Positions 11,550 to 23,027 of a DNA stretch of 64,000 bases are shown here, piece after piece; the stretch's first letter is position 1; every line of letters starts with the position of its first letter. The translations under genes and the position numbers were made by a program. Source of the stretch: Lycorma delicatula (Eukaryota > Arthropoda > Insecta > Hemiptera > Fulgoridae); the NCBI RefSeq assembly GCF_047948215.1, contig NC_134463.1:98298657-98362656 (forward strand), in the 5' to 3' direction. The notes beneath the pieces were generated by a model. The model did no database searches. It was not told the DNA's origin and was given only the letters and a program-made list of their open reading frames with translations.

Positions 11550-12190
11550 AAAAATCTGATGTGGGTACCACATGATGTCCTTGTACGACTGTTAAATTAC
11601 ATATACACATTTTTGTAAAATGAAAAGTACATACATTTTTTTTTTTTTTTTATTATTATTATTGAAATACTATTTATCGTAAAATTTTTCTTACAGTCAG
11701 AGGTTAATAATTATTAAAAAATCAGTATATTTAAATTAAAAAAAAAAGAAGAAGATGAAGTCTGATTCGAACCGAAGTGTCCCTTCTAAGAACCAAATAT
11801 TTTTCATTAATTAAAATTTCATTCGTCTATAACTCTGGAACCAATGAAATTAAGTACCATTTATGATATATCGTTTAAAAGCTCTCAATGAGGGCCGATT
11901 ACTGCAGTTAAGATAAAGTCCAAAATCCAATTTGTTTTTTTATTTTGAGATTTTTTGGACTCTTTTAGTTCAGCCGATTGCAATCAAAAAGGGAGGTGCT
12001 CAACTAGATGTTACAACAGTCCTAAATCCAAAATTGCAACATCATTTGGCCAATCGTTTTTGAGTTATGCTAGATACGTAAGTACAGATGTCACGCTGAA
12101 AGTAGTCAAAATGGATATTTCCATTGAAATTGGAAAACCGAAATTTTTCGCGATCACAATACTTCCTTCACTTCGCACAAGGAAGTAATA
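11550..12190 (+). repeat. Interspersed repeat family C, copy 1 (hairpin-ended)
   Basis: A non-coding repeat shared with an inverted copy at 50843-51200. Matching blocks include 'tctgatgtgg..accacatga', 'gtcctaaatccaaaattgcaac', 'gttatgctagatacgta' and 'ttttcgcgatcacaatacttcctt'. It ends with an 8-bp hairpin, ACTTCCTT (12161-12168) and AAGGAAGT (12179-12186). The open frame at 11955-12188 falls inside the repeat and has no protein relative that I recognise. The 5' boundary is uncertain. Confidence 0.65.
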
Positions 12191-12389
12191 ATGATAGTAA
12201 TTATTGATACGTGTACTATGTAATTATGGAAGATATATTTACAATCTTTTTATCTTTATAGTGAATTTTTTATAGTGGATCTTTTAGTTGGATCTTTATA
12301 GTGGATGACAATCGATGTTTAAAAACAATGTATTTTTTTTATGCAAAAGACCACGTAAATATCACTTCTTTCTAGTTTCTTTTCTCTTC

Positions 12390-13437
12390 TTCCATGCGTT
12401 TCTCATTTTTCGGTAGGTTTTGTTTTTGTCCATCTATCCACTTTCTGCCACAAAAACGTTTTATATTGTAAATTATTCTTCGAGATTTATCCCTACAACA
12501 ACAATCCTCTTCTTTCAAGCCTATCGTTTAGAGAGCCTCTTCCATCTGTTTCATGTAATTTGATCCGATTTGATTTTCTTGTTCCATAGCTTGGCAAAGA
12601 TTTCTTTATTTCATCCTGAAATAAAATTTTGGGTCCATCCTTTTCATATGTTCTAAGAAATTTAATATTATTCTCCTTATCTTATCTTAGGTTTTCTTAT
12701 TTCTGGTAAATTTCCTTGTTAGATTTCAGTTTGTATCCCTCTTTAACCTTTGAACCGTGGATTTCCTTTAGTAACCTTCTTTCAATCTTGAGCAATTTTT
12801 CAAGCACTGTTAGGTGTAATGTTTAAAATGTCACATATAAGATTAGTAAGTAATCTTAATAGATTTATTTATGTCTTAATTTCGCGATCTTGTTGTGAGA
12901 GATTCTTCTTATTGTAGACGTCATTAGCGATAAATCTAAGCTTCTCAAAATAATATTCTGCTTTCAATTGACGCCTTATCTATTCCTGTATTTCTTATAA
13001 TCTCTTCTAGGTACTTAAAGTGGTCGGTGACATTTATCTTTCTGTATTTAATCCCTATTGTCTTTTGTGTGAATGATTTGATGTTGGTCTCGATTTCCGA
13101 GTTGGTAAAGGATACCTGTTGGCTTACGTTTTGGGCTGTTCCTGATAACTTTTCTATCTGTACTACTGTATTTTCCTTCGAGTTATCTAAAAGATCCAGG
13201 TCATCAGAAAAGGCTAGGTAGCTTATTCCGTCGTTACACTTTTTGGACCCTATCTTTGCATCCGCATCCTTCATCTGCCAAAATGTTTTCATTATTTTGT
13301 TCAAAACCAAGTTGAATAGGATCGCTAATAATCCATTATCTTGCCTCTACAATGTTGTGAATAGAATAGGTTTGCTTATTTCTCCCATAAATTTAACATT
13401 AAAGATTGTATTTGTGAGAATGTTTTAAATGAGATTC
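12390..13437 (-). pseudogene. RTE-like non-LTR reverse transcriptase relic
   Basis: Minus-strand traces run from about 13430 downward. They are a decayed 'GLRQGD.LSPLLFNLVL' block (here LLAILFNLVLNKIMK, about 13345-13290), AFSDDLDLL in place of the catalytic ADD box (about 13225-13199), then DHFKYLEEIIRNTG (about 13030-12985) and IESRI. Downstream, in other frames, is RRLLKEIHG (near 12785) and a decayed C-terminal 'H..RM......L.......GR' region to about 12490. The longest intact piece is 121 codons (13310-12945). There are frameshifts and stops throughout, and no endonuclease domain. It belongs to the same general type as 35600-36330, on the opposite strand. Confidence 0.8.
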
Positions 13438-14924
13438 AAGATTTTCTGATCAACCCTGATTTTCTGATGTAAATTTATTAAAAACAATATTAATTATTGT
13501 TATTAAATTTTCTTAGAATTTCCTTTTCGCTATAATTTTGTTACCCTGTAATTTACCTATTGATTTCCGTGTTTTTTTGCGGTTTACAAAATACCTTATT
13601 GCCACTGATATTCTTTAGTTTATCTCTCTTTTACGACTCTTTTTACGTGTTATTCCTATAAACCGATTGATTAATGAATTACATATTAATGAAATTATGT
13701 TACTAATAATTAGCATGAGATATGGGATGTAAAATAATGCCAGAATATTACTATTGGAAATTTAATTATTTATTACTTTAACGGAAAGGAAAATTTTTAC
13801 CTACAAAACATTTCGATCTCTTTTACAAAATGGAGTTTCATATTCATTGCATTCGAATACGAGATCATTTCAATTTTCCTATGAATCAAAGAATAATCGT
13901 AAAAATTTTCTTTGAGATCTTTTTCCCAGTTTACATATATACCAATATTTGTGCCGATTTTCACATCGAGGTCCGTAAAGTTTTTGTAGGAAGGTGTATT
14001 TTCTAAACGTCTTAATTGACCTTTAGATTAGAAACAATATTTATAGTTTAAATTTTAATTAATGTTTTCGTTAAAAATTTATTGTAATTAAAAATACCAT
14101 AATAAAAAAAAATTAATAAAAACCCAAGATGAATCAATAACGAAATTATTTTAAGTTGAAATGAAAATTAAAAATAAATACGGTCTTCTGTTATTACAAA
14201 TACAATACTTGAGGTAGATTGCAAAAAAAAGATCATTTATGATGTTAAATGTGGATTATATATTAAAAAAATAATTAAATTTTGTTACAGTAAACATAAC
14301 AATAGAGGGAGTAAAGTAATATTATATAGATAAGCAAAGACTATCAAAATAAAGCAGGGTTACCAACCTCATCCTAAATAAACTAACCGAGTTTACTTTT
14401 CAGAATGCGTTTACGTGTTTTGGTTTCCATTGACGTAACCATCTGTATTTGTTTTTAACCCTTTCTGTTAACATAATGCAATAATAACATCAAAACATGA
14501 TATAAAATCGCTATTTGCGAGTTGTATTTTGTTTATTAAAAATCTTCCATTTGACTGTATTTTAAATTAATATTTCACTTAAAATTATTTTTTCATTTTT
14601 TCTAAATTAAAAATAATGTATTTATATTTACAAAAAAGAATATGTATTATTCGTTTAAAAAAATATTACACTAATATTAATAGAACGAATTATAAGCGTA
14701 GATAATTTTGAATTAAATCTTTTTACGCTATTAAAAACAGAATTATGCCAAGTACAGTGATAAAAAATTGAATCGGATATCTTTTTAAGATGAATGTCAA
14801 AGAAATACAACTCGATTATATTTATTTATTTATGTAATACCTAGTTACATAATAACAGCACAGTGACAGGTCAACAATATTCTGGAGAGATGCCAAGGCA
14901 TCTGTGCGCAGTCTGGCGTATAAG
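13438..14924. other. AT-rich DNA without recognisable gene
   Basis: No domain, repeat copy or tRNA-like structure recognised. Open frames are short and low in complexity. Confidence 0.5.
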
Positions 14925-15047
14925 TGACTGACCGCTCCTCAGATGTGCGGTTAATTGAAACCCAACCACCAAATAACACCGGTATCCATATTCTAGTATT
15001 CAAATCCATACAAAAGCAACTGTGTTTACAAGGACTCGAACCTGAGA
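14925..15047 (-). mobile_element. SINE family A-related fragment
   Basis: The middle of family A in reverse orientation ('cagatgtgcggttaattgaaacccaaccaccaaa', 'caccggtatccatattctagtattcaaatcc') up to the B-box complement 'aggactcgaac'. Both the A-box end and the usual tail are absent. The neighbouring 14830-14924 sequence differs from the tails of other copies, so this is either truncated or a divergent subfamily. Confidence 0.75.
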
Positions 15048-16079
15048 AATATTATCCAGGAAATATTAACGATTCCTTAAAATATTCAATAATAAATACG
15101 CCTAATTTTATAATCTCTTATATATTATTTTATTTATAAATTTTTGATGAATTTTCGATAGTATCTTTAAATTTATGCGGAATTTGCAACCGGATGGATT
15201 TTTCTTGATTTTTAATCGTTCTCTTTTTAATTATTCATTAATTTTTTTTAAATTTATTTTTAATAATGTGAGAGCAGAAGGATTGTTAATTTGATTAACG
15301 TCTCAGACGTCTTTTTATTTATTCAAGTTTTCACTGAAAAAATTAATATACAGAGTATTGACGAAGATGTAACAATATTTCAGAAAACGTTCTACTGATG
15401 AAACTAAAAAAAAAGGTTCATATTATAAACATAAGTTCGGAAACACTTCGTTTTGTCAAGTAAAGATAACCGCATTCATTGTCAAAAATATTGAAAACGG
15501 TTAAGAAAATTGCCGATTCAAAATTTTACATGGTTCATATCACTTTAGTTATTTTTTATCAAGACGTTTTTTCTTATGCGATACGCTTAATATAGTTAAT
15601 AATATCTTTCATTAAATTGAATAAACAAAACATCAATGAAATGCCTCCTTTTGTCATTTACTTTTTATATTTTTCTAAAAGAAAAGTAGTGTATATGGAA
15701 TGAACGCCAACCCATTATTCCTTGGTATGAAGGAAGTAACCATAATGAAGATACTCCATAGATGGTTCGATGGATACCATGATGCCGATATCCATAGAAC
15801 TACGCGGGAACACATCTTTCATCGTCCTTGAAGGATACTAAATTTTATATATAAAGCTGTATAAGCAAACTGTAGACAATAAAGATAGTAGGTCTGAAAA
15901 TTCATCGATTACTTTCATTTCACTCATGTTCTCGTCTTTCCAAGTATATTTCACGCAATTACTTCATTGGACGACTCTATAACCGAGCCTTCTAAAATAA
16001 CAGTCATTTTTTTAAATATACGAAGTATATTTGTTACTAACTGGTAGTAAACTTTTCAGTTATCAAAAGAAAATCCTTT
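15048..16079. other. AT-rich intergenic DNA
   Basis: No gene recognised. A moderately less AT-rich stretch at 15690-15830 contains no domain that I can name. Confidence 0.45.
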
Positions 16080-17400
16080 TCGGTACATCGGAAGGCGGAG
16101 GTAGATTTCACCGGTGCTAAGTAGAGGAAAAAATAAATTTCCACCTTAAAGTTAAGAAAAACTTCAAATCTACTTGGACAATGGTTGCATGTGAAAAAAG
16201 TTTCACATGTTTGGCATACGACAAACCCATCTTCTTACAATTCCAGCAACTTTTTGGTCATCCCTTGCCGTAAGAGTTGGTCATATAAAAATTGTTTCAG
16301 ACAAACGTTTTAGGTAATGTTTAGAGGACTAACGACCACTTTAAACCGATTCGATGCTGTACCAATTAAGGTAGGTATGGTTATTTTTGTCTTCAAAACC
16401 CCATTTTTCCAACCGAAATTTTCCGGAAGTCTAATCATGTTATCTATTACAATAGATAGCTTTCTTATGAAATCTACCTAAAAGCTGGCGAAGAATTACA
16501 TGACTTTTCCGGCCGTCGGACAACTCACAATTCTTTGCACAGGTTTTTCATTGTAAAATGTTTTGAAGCTACTTTAATTTTAATAGACCTTTAAGTAAGA
16601 AGAAAAACACAAAGATATTTTTTTAATAATATAAATGAAAAGAGTTAGAGCAAAAAAACAGAATATATATTTTTTTAGAGGTGGGGAAATAGAGTTTTAA
16701 AAATCTATCTAAACGTATTCACATGTAGATTAATCTTAAGTAAAGTTTTCTCTAAAAACTTTTCGCTAAAATAAGAAAAATAAAATTTTCAAAAAACCTT
16801 TCTGCAGGTTAGGTCTGGGATCTATAAGTTAAAATATTTTTGGACATTTGTTGAAAGCTCTATACATGAAGTATAAACTTTCGAAGAATTTTTAATAAGT
16901 ATTTAAATCGAAGGAAAATAGAGGAATAAACATATATTTTGATTTTAAGAGATGGGGGATTGTTTTTTTTGAAAAAGTTTTTCCTATTTTTGGATTAGTT
17001 ATATATAAATCGTAAGTAACAAATTTGCTTAATAAGATTTTCTATAAAATGCCTCTGAATAAAAAAATCGAAATTTGATAATTCACGATAACCCCATTTC
17101 CATAACAAATTTTGAATAAAACTTAATATGATACGGGAGTTCCCCACATATAGAAATATTTAAGCCAAATTTGAAGAAAATCGGTTTGGTTAGTCATGAG
17201 ATATAAGGCCAGAATCAGTACGACAAACATTTTTACATTCGTATCCACATACGTACACATGTTTTGTTTTTTTTATCTAGATGAACAAATTGGACCCTAA
17301 AGCCTAAAAATGTACAAAAACCCGATACCACTTTTTTTGACATGATCACCATACTTTACCCTTTAATATTGCTATATGAGATATATCCTCCGGGAAAGTA
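16080..17400 (-). repeat. Repeat block ending in a family D terminus
   Basis: The 17150-17400 part is the reverse of family D. It carries 'gaccctaaagcctaaaaatg' and 'gatgaacaaattggaccc' blocks that match 22740-22815 inverted. It ends in an inverted pair formed by 'tactttaccc' (17352-17361) and 'gggaaagta' (17392-17400). The 16080-16560 part ('cggaaggcggaggtagatttcaccggtgc') is a more GC-rich, probably repeat-derived segment with no relative in this window. Whether all of it is one element is unclear. Confidence 0.45.
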
Positions 17401-17524
17401 ATAAATAAATGAGAATGGAAGTAATCAGGATGACAGTAATTCACTCTTTATGGCAGAGATAGAAAATATATTTTATTTTTAAACTTTTTACAAATTGAGA
17501 TTTGAGAAAATATAAGCAATATAT

Positions 17525-17975
17525 CGCAAAAGGGTGTATGAAGGCATGGACAAGGGGAACGGCCAAGGAACTACTACGGCAGGAATGGCAAGAGGACCGG
17601 TCGGCGACCACGAAGGGTGCGTGGACGCACATCCTAATACCCCGGATGGAGAAATGACTAGACAGAAAATATGGAGAGGTGTCATACCATCTGACACAAT
17701 TTTTAACGGGCCACGGGGAATTTAAAGAGTACTTCTACCGATTCGTGCAAAAACTATTCCCCAACTGCGTATACTGTGACGAGAATGACACCCTAGAACA
17801 TACGTTTTTCCACTACCCAAGATGGATGGACCCCAGGAATGTTTCTAACACTCACCGACTGACACCAAACAACGTAGTTATACACATGATAAGAAGCCGA
17901 GAAAACCGGCAGGAAGTAGAACTGGCAGGTGACGTCACCCTGGTTCTAAAAACAAAAGAGGTGGAATCCTAGGAT
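17525..17975 (+). pseudogene. R1-like non-LTR reverse transcriptase, C-terminal end
   Basis: The last part of a LINE polyprotein. An upstream frame reads KELLRQEWQEDRSATTKGAW and then THILIP. After a frameshift near 17660 comes a 97-codon frame from 17679: YHLTQFLTGHGEFKEYFYRF, followed by the terminal zinc-finger motif CVYCDENDTLEHTFFHYPRW. In that finger C30, C33 and H41 are kept, but the fourth ligand, usually Cys, is Tyr46. A stop follows at about 17970. The RT catalytic region and the endonuclease are absent, so the copy is 5' truncated. The 'FLTGHG..Y..RF' wording is characteristic of R1-clade elements. Confidence 0.88.
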
Positions 17976-18330
17976 TGGATCGCCTGATGGACACAGAAAC
18001 GAGAAGACGGGACTACATGACGGGGTTTCATAACGTTTGATTTGAGGATTGGTTAATGTAACAGAACAGCAGACATTCTGCTACACACGGCTGGGGTCGC
18101 AGGAACAGAGGAACCGGGCTCCCTCTTCCAAAGATCAGACGTGAGCAAGCGCATAGTGGAACAAAAAAAAATAAAAAGATCCAGACGATACGGGCTGACC
18201 TACCATGCCGGACGTACAGCTGGTAGGTGGGTAGGGAGGCCCGTTAGTTAGAAGGACACCTCTCCGAAATGCTATATTAATTGCTTCATTGCGGACCCGT
18301 CTCGGAGAGGCATCAGAAAAAAAGGCATTT
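17976..18330 (+). mobile_element. 3' untranslated region of the R1-like LINE
   Basis: A GC-richer stretch directly after the RT end, with 'gcaggaacagaggaaccgggctccctc' and 'ggtaggtgggtagggaggcccg', ending near 'ggagaggcatcagaaaaaaa'. Its base composition differs from the AT-rich surroundings, as expected for an inserted LINE tail. The 3' limit is approximate. Confidence 0.6.
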
Positions 18331-18690
18331 TTTTAAAACTAATTTTTATGATAACTTTAAAATAGAATTCTTTAACTAGGATTGAAATGTCCTAATATTA
18401 GAATAATAGAATCAGCAAATAATTTTGTAAGTTCAGTCCTTGACTATATCCTTCCATTCGTTTTAGCCAACTTACATAATTTTCATACTTTACTTTACTT
18501 GCCTAGTCCTTAGTTTATCCCTTTCTATCGTTCTAGTCATCCGACCATCTTTCGTTCTTTCATTGGCTTTTATCACGTGTTCTATCCATAGTACCTTCCT
18601 TTTTTTATACTATCAGTAATTTTTATCAATTGTGTGATTCTTTCAGGGTTTTTTTGTTTCTATTTCTGTATATCTCCATCTCTTGTGTGT
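18331..18690. other. AT-rich spacer
   Basis: No gene or repeat copy recognised between the LINE tail and the next transposase relic. Confidence 0.5.
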
Positions 18691-20330
18691 ATTTCATATT
18701 TACAGGTATTTAAAAAGTGATGCAACCGTGTAGAAGAAGGTTTCCTTCTTTTGATGCACGTTTAATTGAGGAAAATGGGTTTACACAATGCAGCACAGAT
18801 TATTCATTGTCTCCTAATATATTACACGTGCCAGTAATACTCAGAATTCCTTCACAGAAAATTATTATCTGGATCCACCAAACATGTCCTCCATCAAGCG
18901 GCGGTACGACAAGTTCCAAGAGACAGGGAATGCGTCAGATGTAGCTAAAAGCGGTCGATCGAAAACACCAGAAAAGTTTATCGATGTGCAAGCTACATAT
19001 TCTGTTAGTCCCAAGAAATATGTGCGACGGCTATCTAGCCAGTGCGGTCTCTCCGTTTGTAGTGTCCACACGGCATCGCGCAAATGTTTAAACATGCATC
19101 CGTATAGAATTCGTGTTGTTCACGAGGTGTTTAGGCGATCAATCCGCCTCTCCCTAGTAGACCAGACCGGAGTCCGTAACTAACCTAGGTCAGGGGTTTA
19201 TTTAAAGCGTAAGCTGAGTTTCACTAAGGGAACTAGGACTAAATTTCGTCGTTGCGATCAACATGTTTAGCGGTATGTTGTATTGTTTTTTTTTGCCTCG
19301 AAATATGAGACGTTCACGAAATTGGTTCATAATAAGTAGAACTAGGCGCGGGGTTCGCGCTTCCACCAACTCGGTTAGCTAGTTCAAAGGGAGAAGATGT
19401 AGGACATTCAAGATGTCCGGACGAGGCCCACAGCGAAGGCAATAAGCTGAGTTATTAAATCACCGATGCAAATGTCTACCGAGGCGTTTGCATCGGTGGC
19501 ATCCCAATGAGGCCAGGCTTATTACTATGTGATGTGAAAAGTCAGAGGGCGATAGACGACTCCCGTTAAAGCCCAACAGGCCAAGTAACGGAAGGGAGTG
19601 GTGTGGCGACCGGAACGTCACTAGGCGGGTGTCTTCCCCTACGGGGTTGGGATGTTCACGAGCTGTTACCTGCAGACACTAGAAAACGTTTACATTTCTG
19701 TCAACGGTCGATGTCATCTGTCACGACAGATAGGGAAGAACTCGAAGATCGGTTTCGGTCTGTCGAGGCACGGTTTCACCTTGATTCGAAACGTTACATA
19801 GAATTCGCGGATTTGGTGTATGGAAAATCTCGATCAGCTGCACGGACAAAAAAATAGGTATTTGGTGTGCAATGTCATGTAAGCGAACTTTGATGACATT
19901 CTTTCACGGCACAGTGAACAGTGAGCGCTGTATACAGATGGTACAATAATTTACAAACACTATACTTGCAGACCGGCTGGACTACACGCGGTTTCAGCAG
20001 GACAATTCTACGGGTCGTTCAGCCAACTACACTATGACTTTCTTGGATCAGTGTTTTCATGGACAAGCGATTTCAAAGAGCTGTGGCTCCCTCGGTCTTC
20101 TGATTTATCCACTCCTGATTTTTTTTGTTGCTATTCCTTAAGGATGCCGCTTAAAAAACTCATCCTCACACGAATTCGCGAATTACAGATCAAAATTGAA
20201 CGATGTGTCGCTGAAATTCTTCAATAAACATTTTAACATGTGTTTAAGAGCATACAAGATTGTATTCAACTATATGAATCGCATATAGGAGGCCAATTTC
20301 AACAACTATTATAAATTACTTTTGCCGATA
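18690..20330 (+). pseudogene. Tc1/mariner-superfamily transposase relic, split by an insertion
   Basis: N-terminal helix-turn-helix region: IKRRYDKFQETGNASDVAKS (from about 18893), then a second DNA-binding block with VQATYSVSPKKYVRRLS, then RKCLNMHPYRIRVVHE at 19078-19126. The gene resumes after a 526-bp insertion with VHELLPADTRKRLHFCQ (19653 on). Next come HGTVNSERYIQMVQ-like traces near 19910-19945 and RFQQDNSTG with Asp at 20001-20003. A PRSSDLSTPDFF block has Asp at about 20117, and the last trace is IGGQFQQLL near 20300. The first Asp block (family form SDE) is not seen, and stops and frameshifts are frequent. No terminal repeats could be paired. Confidence 0.83.
19127..19652. mobile_element. 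Uncharacterised 526-bp insertion in the transposase relic
   Basis: The transposase reading is broken between identical TGTTCACGAG copies at 19117-19126 and 19653-19662, giving a 10-bp target-site duplication. The insert is markedly GC-richer than its surroundings. It has no obvious terminal inverted repeat, no A-tail, no Pol III boxes and no protein motif that I recognise. It contains a perfect 12-bp stem, CACCGATGCAAA (19461-19472) with TTTGCATCGGTG (19487-19498), around a 14-base loop. It could be a 5'- or 3'-truncated LINE piece or an LTR-derived or non-autonomous element. Confidence 0.7.
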
Positions 20331-22284
20331 AGATTGCGTCATTTTTTGAAAATTCTGTTTAGCTCTATCTCTTGTAAAGTTAACAATAATTTTAAATTTA
20401 TCACTTTGGAAAGGATTACATCTTGAGTTCTATGAAAATATCTGTATACTTCAACAGTATTAGATTTTTTTTCAACCGATTTAACTCGTTCTGAATTGTC
20501 AACCGTTATTTGTGTAAGATGTTGTTACCTGAGACGTATTCGATTACACTGTATTGTGACATAATACTTTATAGCTTTTTCGGAAAAATTTATCGTCTAA
20601 TTTTTTAGTATTTTCTAAAATATTGATGAATAAGTACCATTAAGAGTTATATGTTTTGTGACAGTTTCAAAAAGATATCTTAATTGTCTCGTTAAATTTT
20701 ACGGAGCTAAAAAACTTTAATTTTATATTAATATGACAGACTTTTAGCTACTTTTTATTTTAAAACTTGTTTTTTTTTTTGCTTCACTTTCAATTAAACA
20801 GTATGAATTTTGACACGACCAAAACAAAACTATTAGATTAAAATCGTACATAATTGACAATATAAATAAATAATATTCTTTTTTTTTCATTATATGTAAA
20901 ATATTCTAAAATGTCAGTCGAGTCGCTTATAATATATTTGATATTAATATGACAAGGCTGTTACTGAAAAGCATAAATTTTTAATTTGAAAACATCCATG
21001 TATTTTTATTTTATTATTATTATTCTTTTTTTTACTTTATTTACATTAAAATTGGTCCAGTCTTGGTATTATAAGACTAAATATTTTATAATAATTATTA
21101 CAATGATACGCCTGACTGATATGTGTGTATATATGGTGTCTTGACTGTATAATAGGTCTGTATATTATATTATAGTAAACTACAAAAAGAAGGGTCCGTA
21201 AAACAGGTTTTATGGAGAAAAAAAAATATATATATATTTTAAACCGTTAACTGTGTTGTCTTTAATGTAACCACCTATAAGGAAAAAAGTCATTGTTGAT
21301 ATTTTTGACGTGGGTTTCGGATTGCTGAAGATGGAGGCATAAAAGTGACAGGGACATGGACACCGTTTTTACAAAATAAAGCATAAACAAATATAAAAAA
21401 GAAGACTAAACATGTCATATGTCTGTATAGTTTAAAATTATTTCATAAGCATAAAGATAGCGCTGTAGAATATCCTTTTAATATTACAATTAACCAAGTT
21501 ATAGATTTACTCTTACAATGTCACTCTTAAGATATCACTCCCTTCTGTTATCTCATTCTCTCTCTTTTTGTTTCAGATGTAACAAATCTTATGAACGCTT
21601 ATACGCGCACACGCATACATTTATGTCTACATCACGTATAATCAAGACCTCATCAAACGACAGGAATTTTTTGTATAAAAATTGATCATCGCGGTTTGTT
21701 ATCTGTTACCATTTGTTTATAAATATTCAATCAAACATCTTTAAACTTTGTAAAGAAAAGATATACACTTTCAGGAAGCGATTTTGGGCAATAAAATAAA
21801 TAAGAATGTTCCGATAACATACAGCAGTAAGTTACCTGTAAGTTTTTTTTTTTTAAGAGAATTCGAATCTCAAGAACAATTGAAATATTCAAATAAACTT
21901 ACGTATGCATATTCAAATTTTTATAAAATATAAAAATTTAATTTGATTAAGACTATTTTCATTGTTAAAATCATTATTATATCGGTAACTAATATATTAA
22001 TCAAAATATGTTTTTTGAAGTAAAATTTTATTCAGATTAATACGACTATCCATTTATTCAAATATAATTTCAAGTAATTGAATTATTTCGGAAATTTGTT
22101 TTAAAATTGTAAACTAAAATTCCAAAAGAAGGAAAAAGTGAGATCGTATTTTGAATTAAATTTGATTTTCTTCATCATAATAAATAATAATTATTAATAA
22201 ATTATTTAATTAATCAAATTAACTGCTGTAAAAATAAAATTCAATAAAAAATAATAATAATAATAATAAAACCAACTGCTGATT
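20331..22284. other. AT-rich DNA; short (TAA)n tract near the end
   Basis: No gene recognised. A (TAA)n run lies at about 22246-22268, immediately upstream of a SINE B copy. Confidence 0.5.
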
Positions 22285-22441
22285 TCCGTCCCGTCTCAGC
22301 TGCCTTTTAGCCGGAGGTCTTGGGTTTGAATCCCGGCCAGGAATGGCATTTTTCATATGCTACAAATTTCCATTCTCACAGGGCAAAATGACCAAACCAG
22401 TCGATACCCGTCATCTCAAAAAAAACAATTAAAAAAAAAAA
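22285..22441 (+). mobile_element. SINE family B2 copy
   Basis: A degenerate tRNA-like head ending in GGTTTGAATCC (B-box form, about 22322-22332). It is followed by the 'ggcatttttcatatgctacaaatttcc' body of the B2 group and an A-rich end. No clear target-site duplication. Confidence 0.75.
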
Positions 22442-22687
22442 ATCTGCAGTAAAAAAACAGTAATAATTTATCAATCTTCTTCAACTCCCGGTTTTTTTAA
22501 CCGTCATGAAATGTCATGAAATTAAAAACTACCACTAGCAATTTACTAACTGTAATTTGGCGCCAAACTAAAATTCGTTGAAATTTAAATAAAATAGAAA
22601 TGTATTTAGCGTATTTTTTTTTTATTATAATGGATTCTATTTTGTTAAAAAAATATTATTTTATTTTACATTTTTTACTTATATTTT
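22442..22687. other. AT-rich spacer
   Basis: Nothing recognised. Confidence 0.5.
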
Positions 22688-22817
22688 TACTTTCCCGGCG
22701 AATAGGTAAATATATACTAAGAATAGCTAATTAAAGGGAAAAAATGGTGATCATATAAAAAATGGGGTTTTTGGTTTTTTTAAATTTGTCCGTTTTAGGG
22801 TTCAACTAGTTCATCTT
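22688..22817 (+). repeat. Interspersed repeat family D, copy 2 (5' part)
   Basis: Starts TACTTTCCC at 22688 and contains 'aaagggaaaaaatggtgatcat' and 'ttttagggttcaactagttcatct', which match the reverse of 17270-17360. A SINE tail follows directly, so the copy is interrupted or truncated there. Confidence 0.6.
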
Positions 22818-22819
22818 TC

Positions 22820-23027
22820 TTTTTTCTGTTTAGCCTCTGGAATCACCATAAGGTATTACTTCAGACGATGAATGAGGGTGTTATGTATGAATGTAAATGA
22901 TACGTAGTCGAGTACAGTTTCAGGTCGACCCCCCTAAGATGTGTGGTTAATTAAAACCCAACCGCCAAAGAACACCATTATCCACGATTTATTATTCAAA
23001 TCCGTATAAAAGTAATTGACTTTACTT
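22820..23027 (-). mobile_element. SINE family A, 5'-truncated
   Basis: A reverse-oriented family A copy from the tail ('ctgtttagcctctggaatcacc') to 'gtaattgactttact'. The tRNA-like head with both Pol III boxes is missing. It abuts the family D repeat, so it probably inserted into it. Confidence 0.85.

Noticed and set aside
11550..12190. Helitron ending in a hairpin
   Set aside because: The terminal stem is there, but the CTRR end and 5' TC start were not seen, so I left it as an unclassified repeat.
13027..13428. Plus-strand frames at 13027-13221 and 13243-13428
   Set aside because: Antisense shadows of the minus-strand RTE-like relic.
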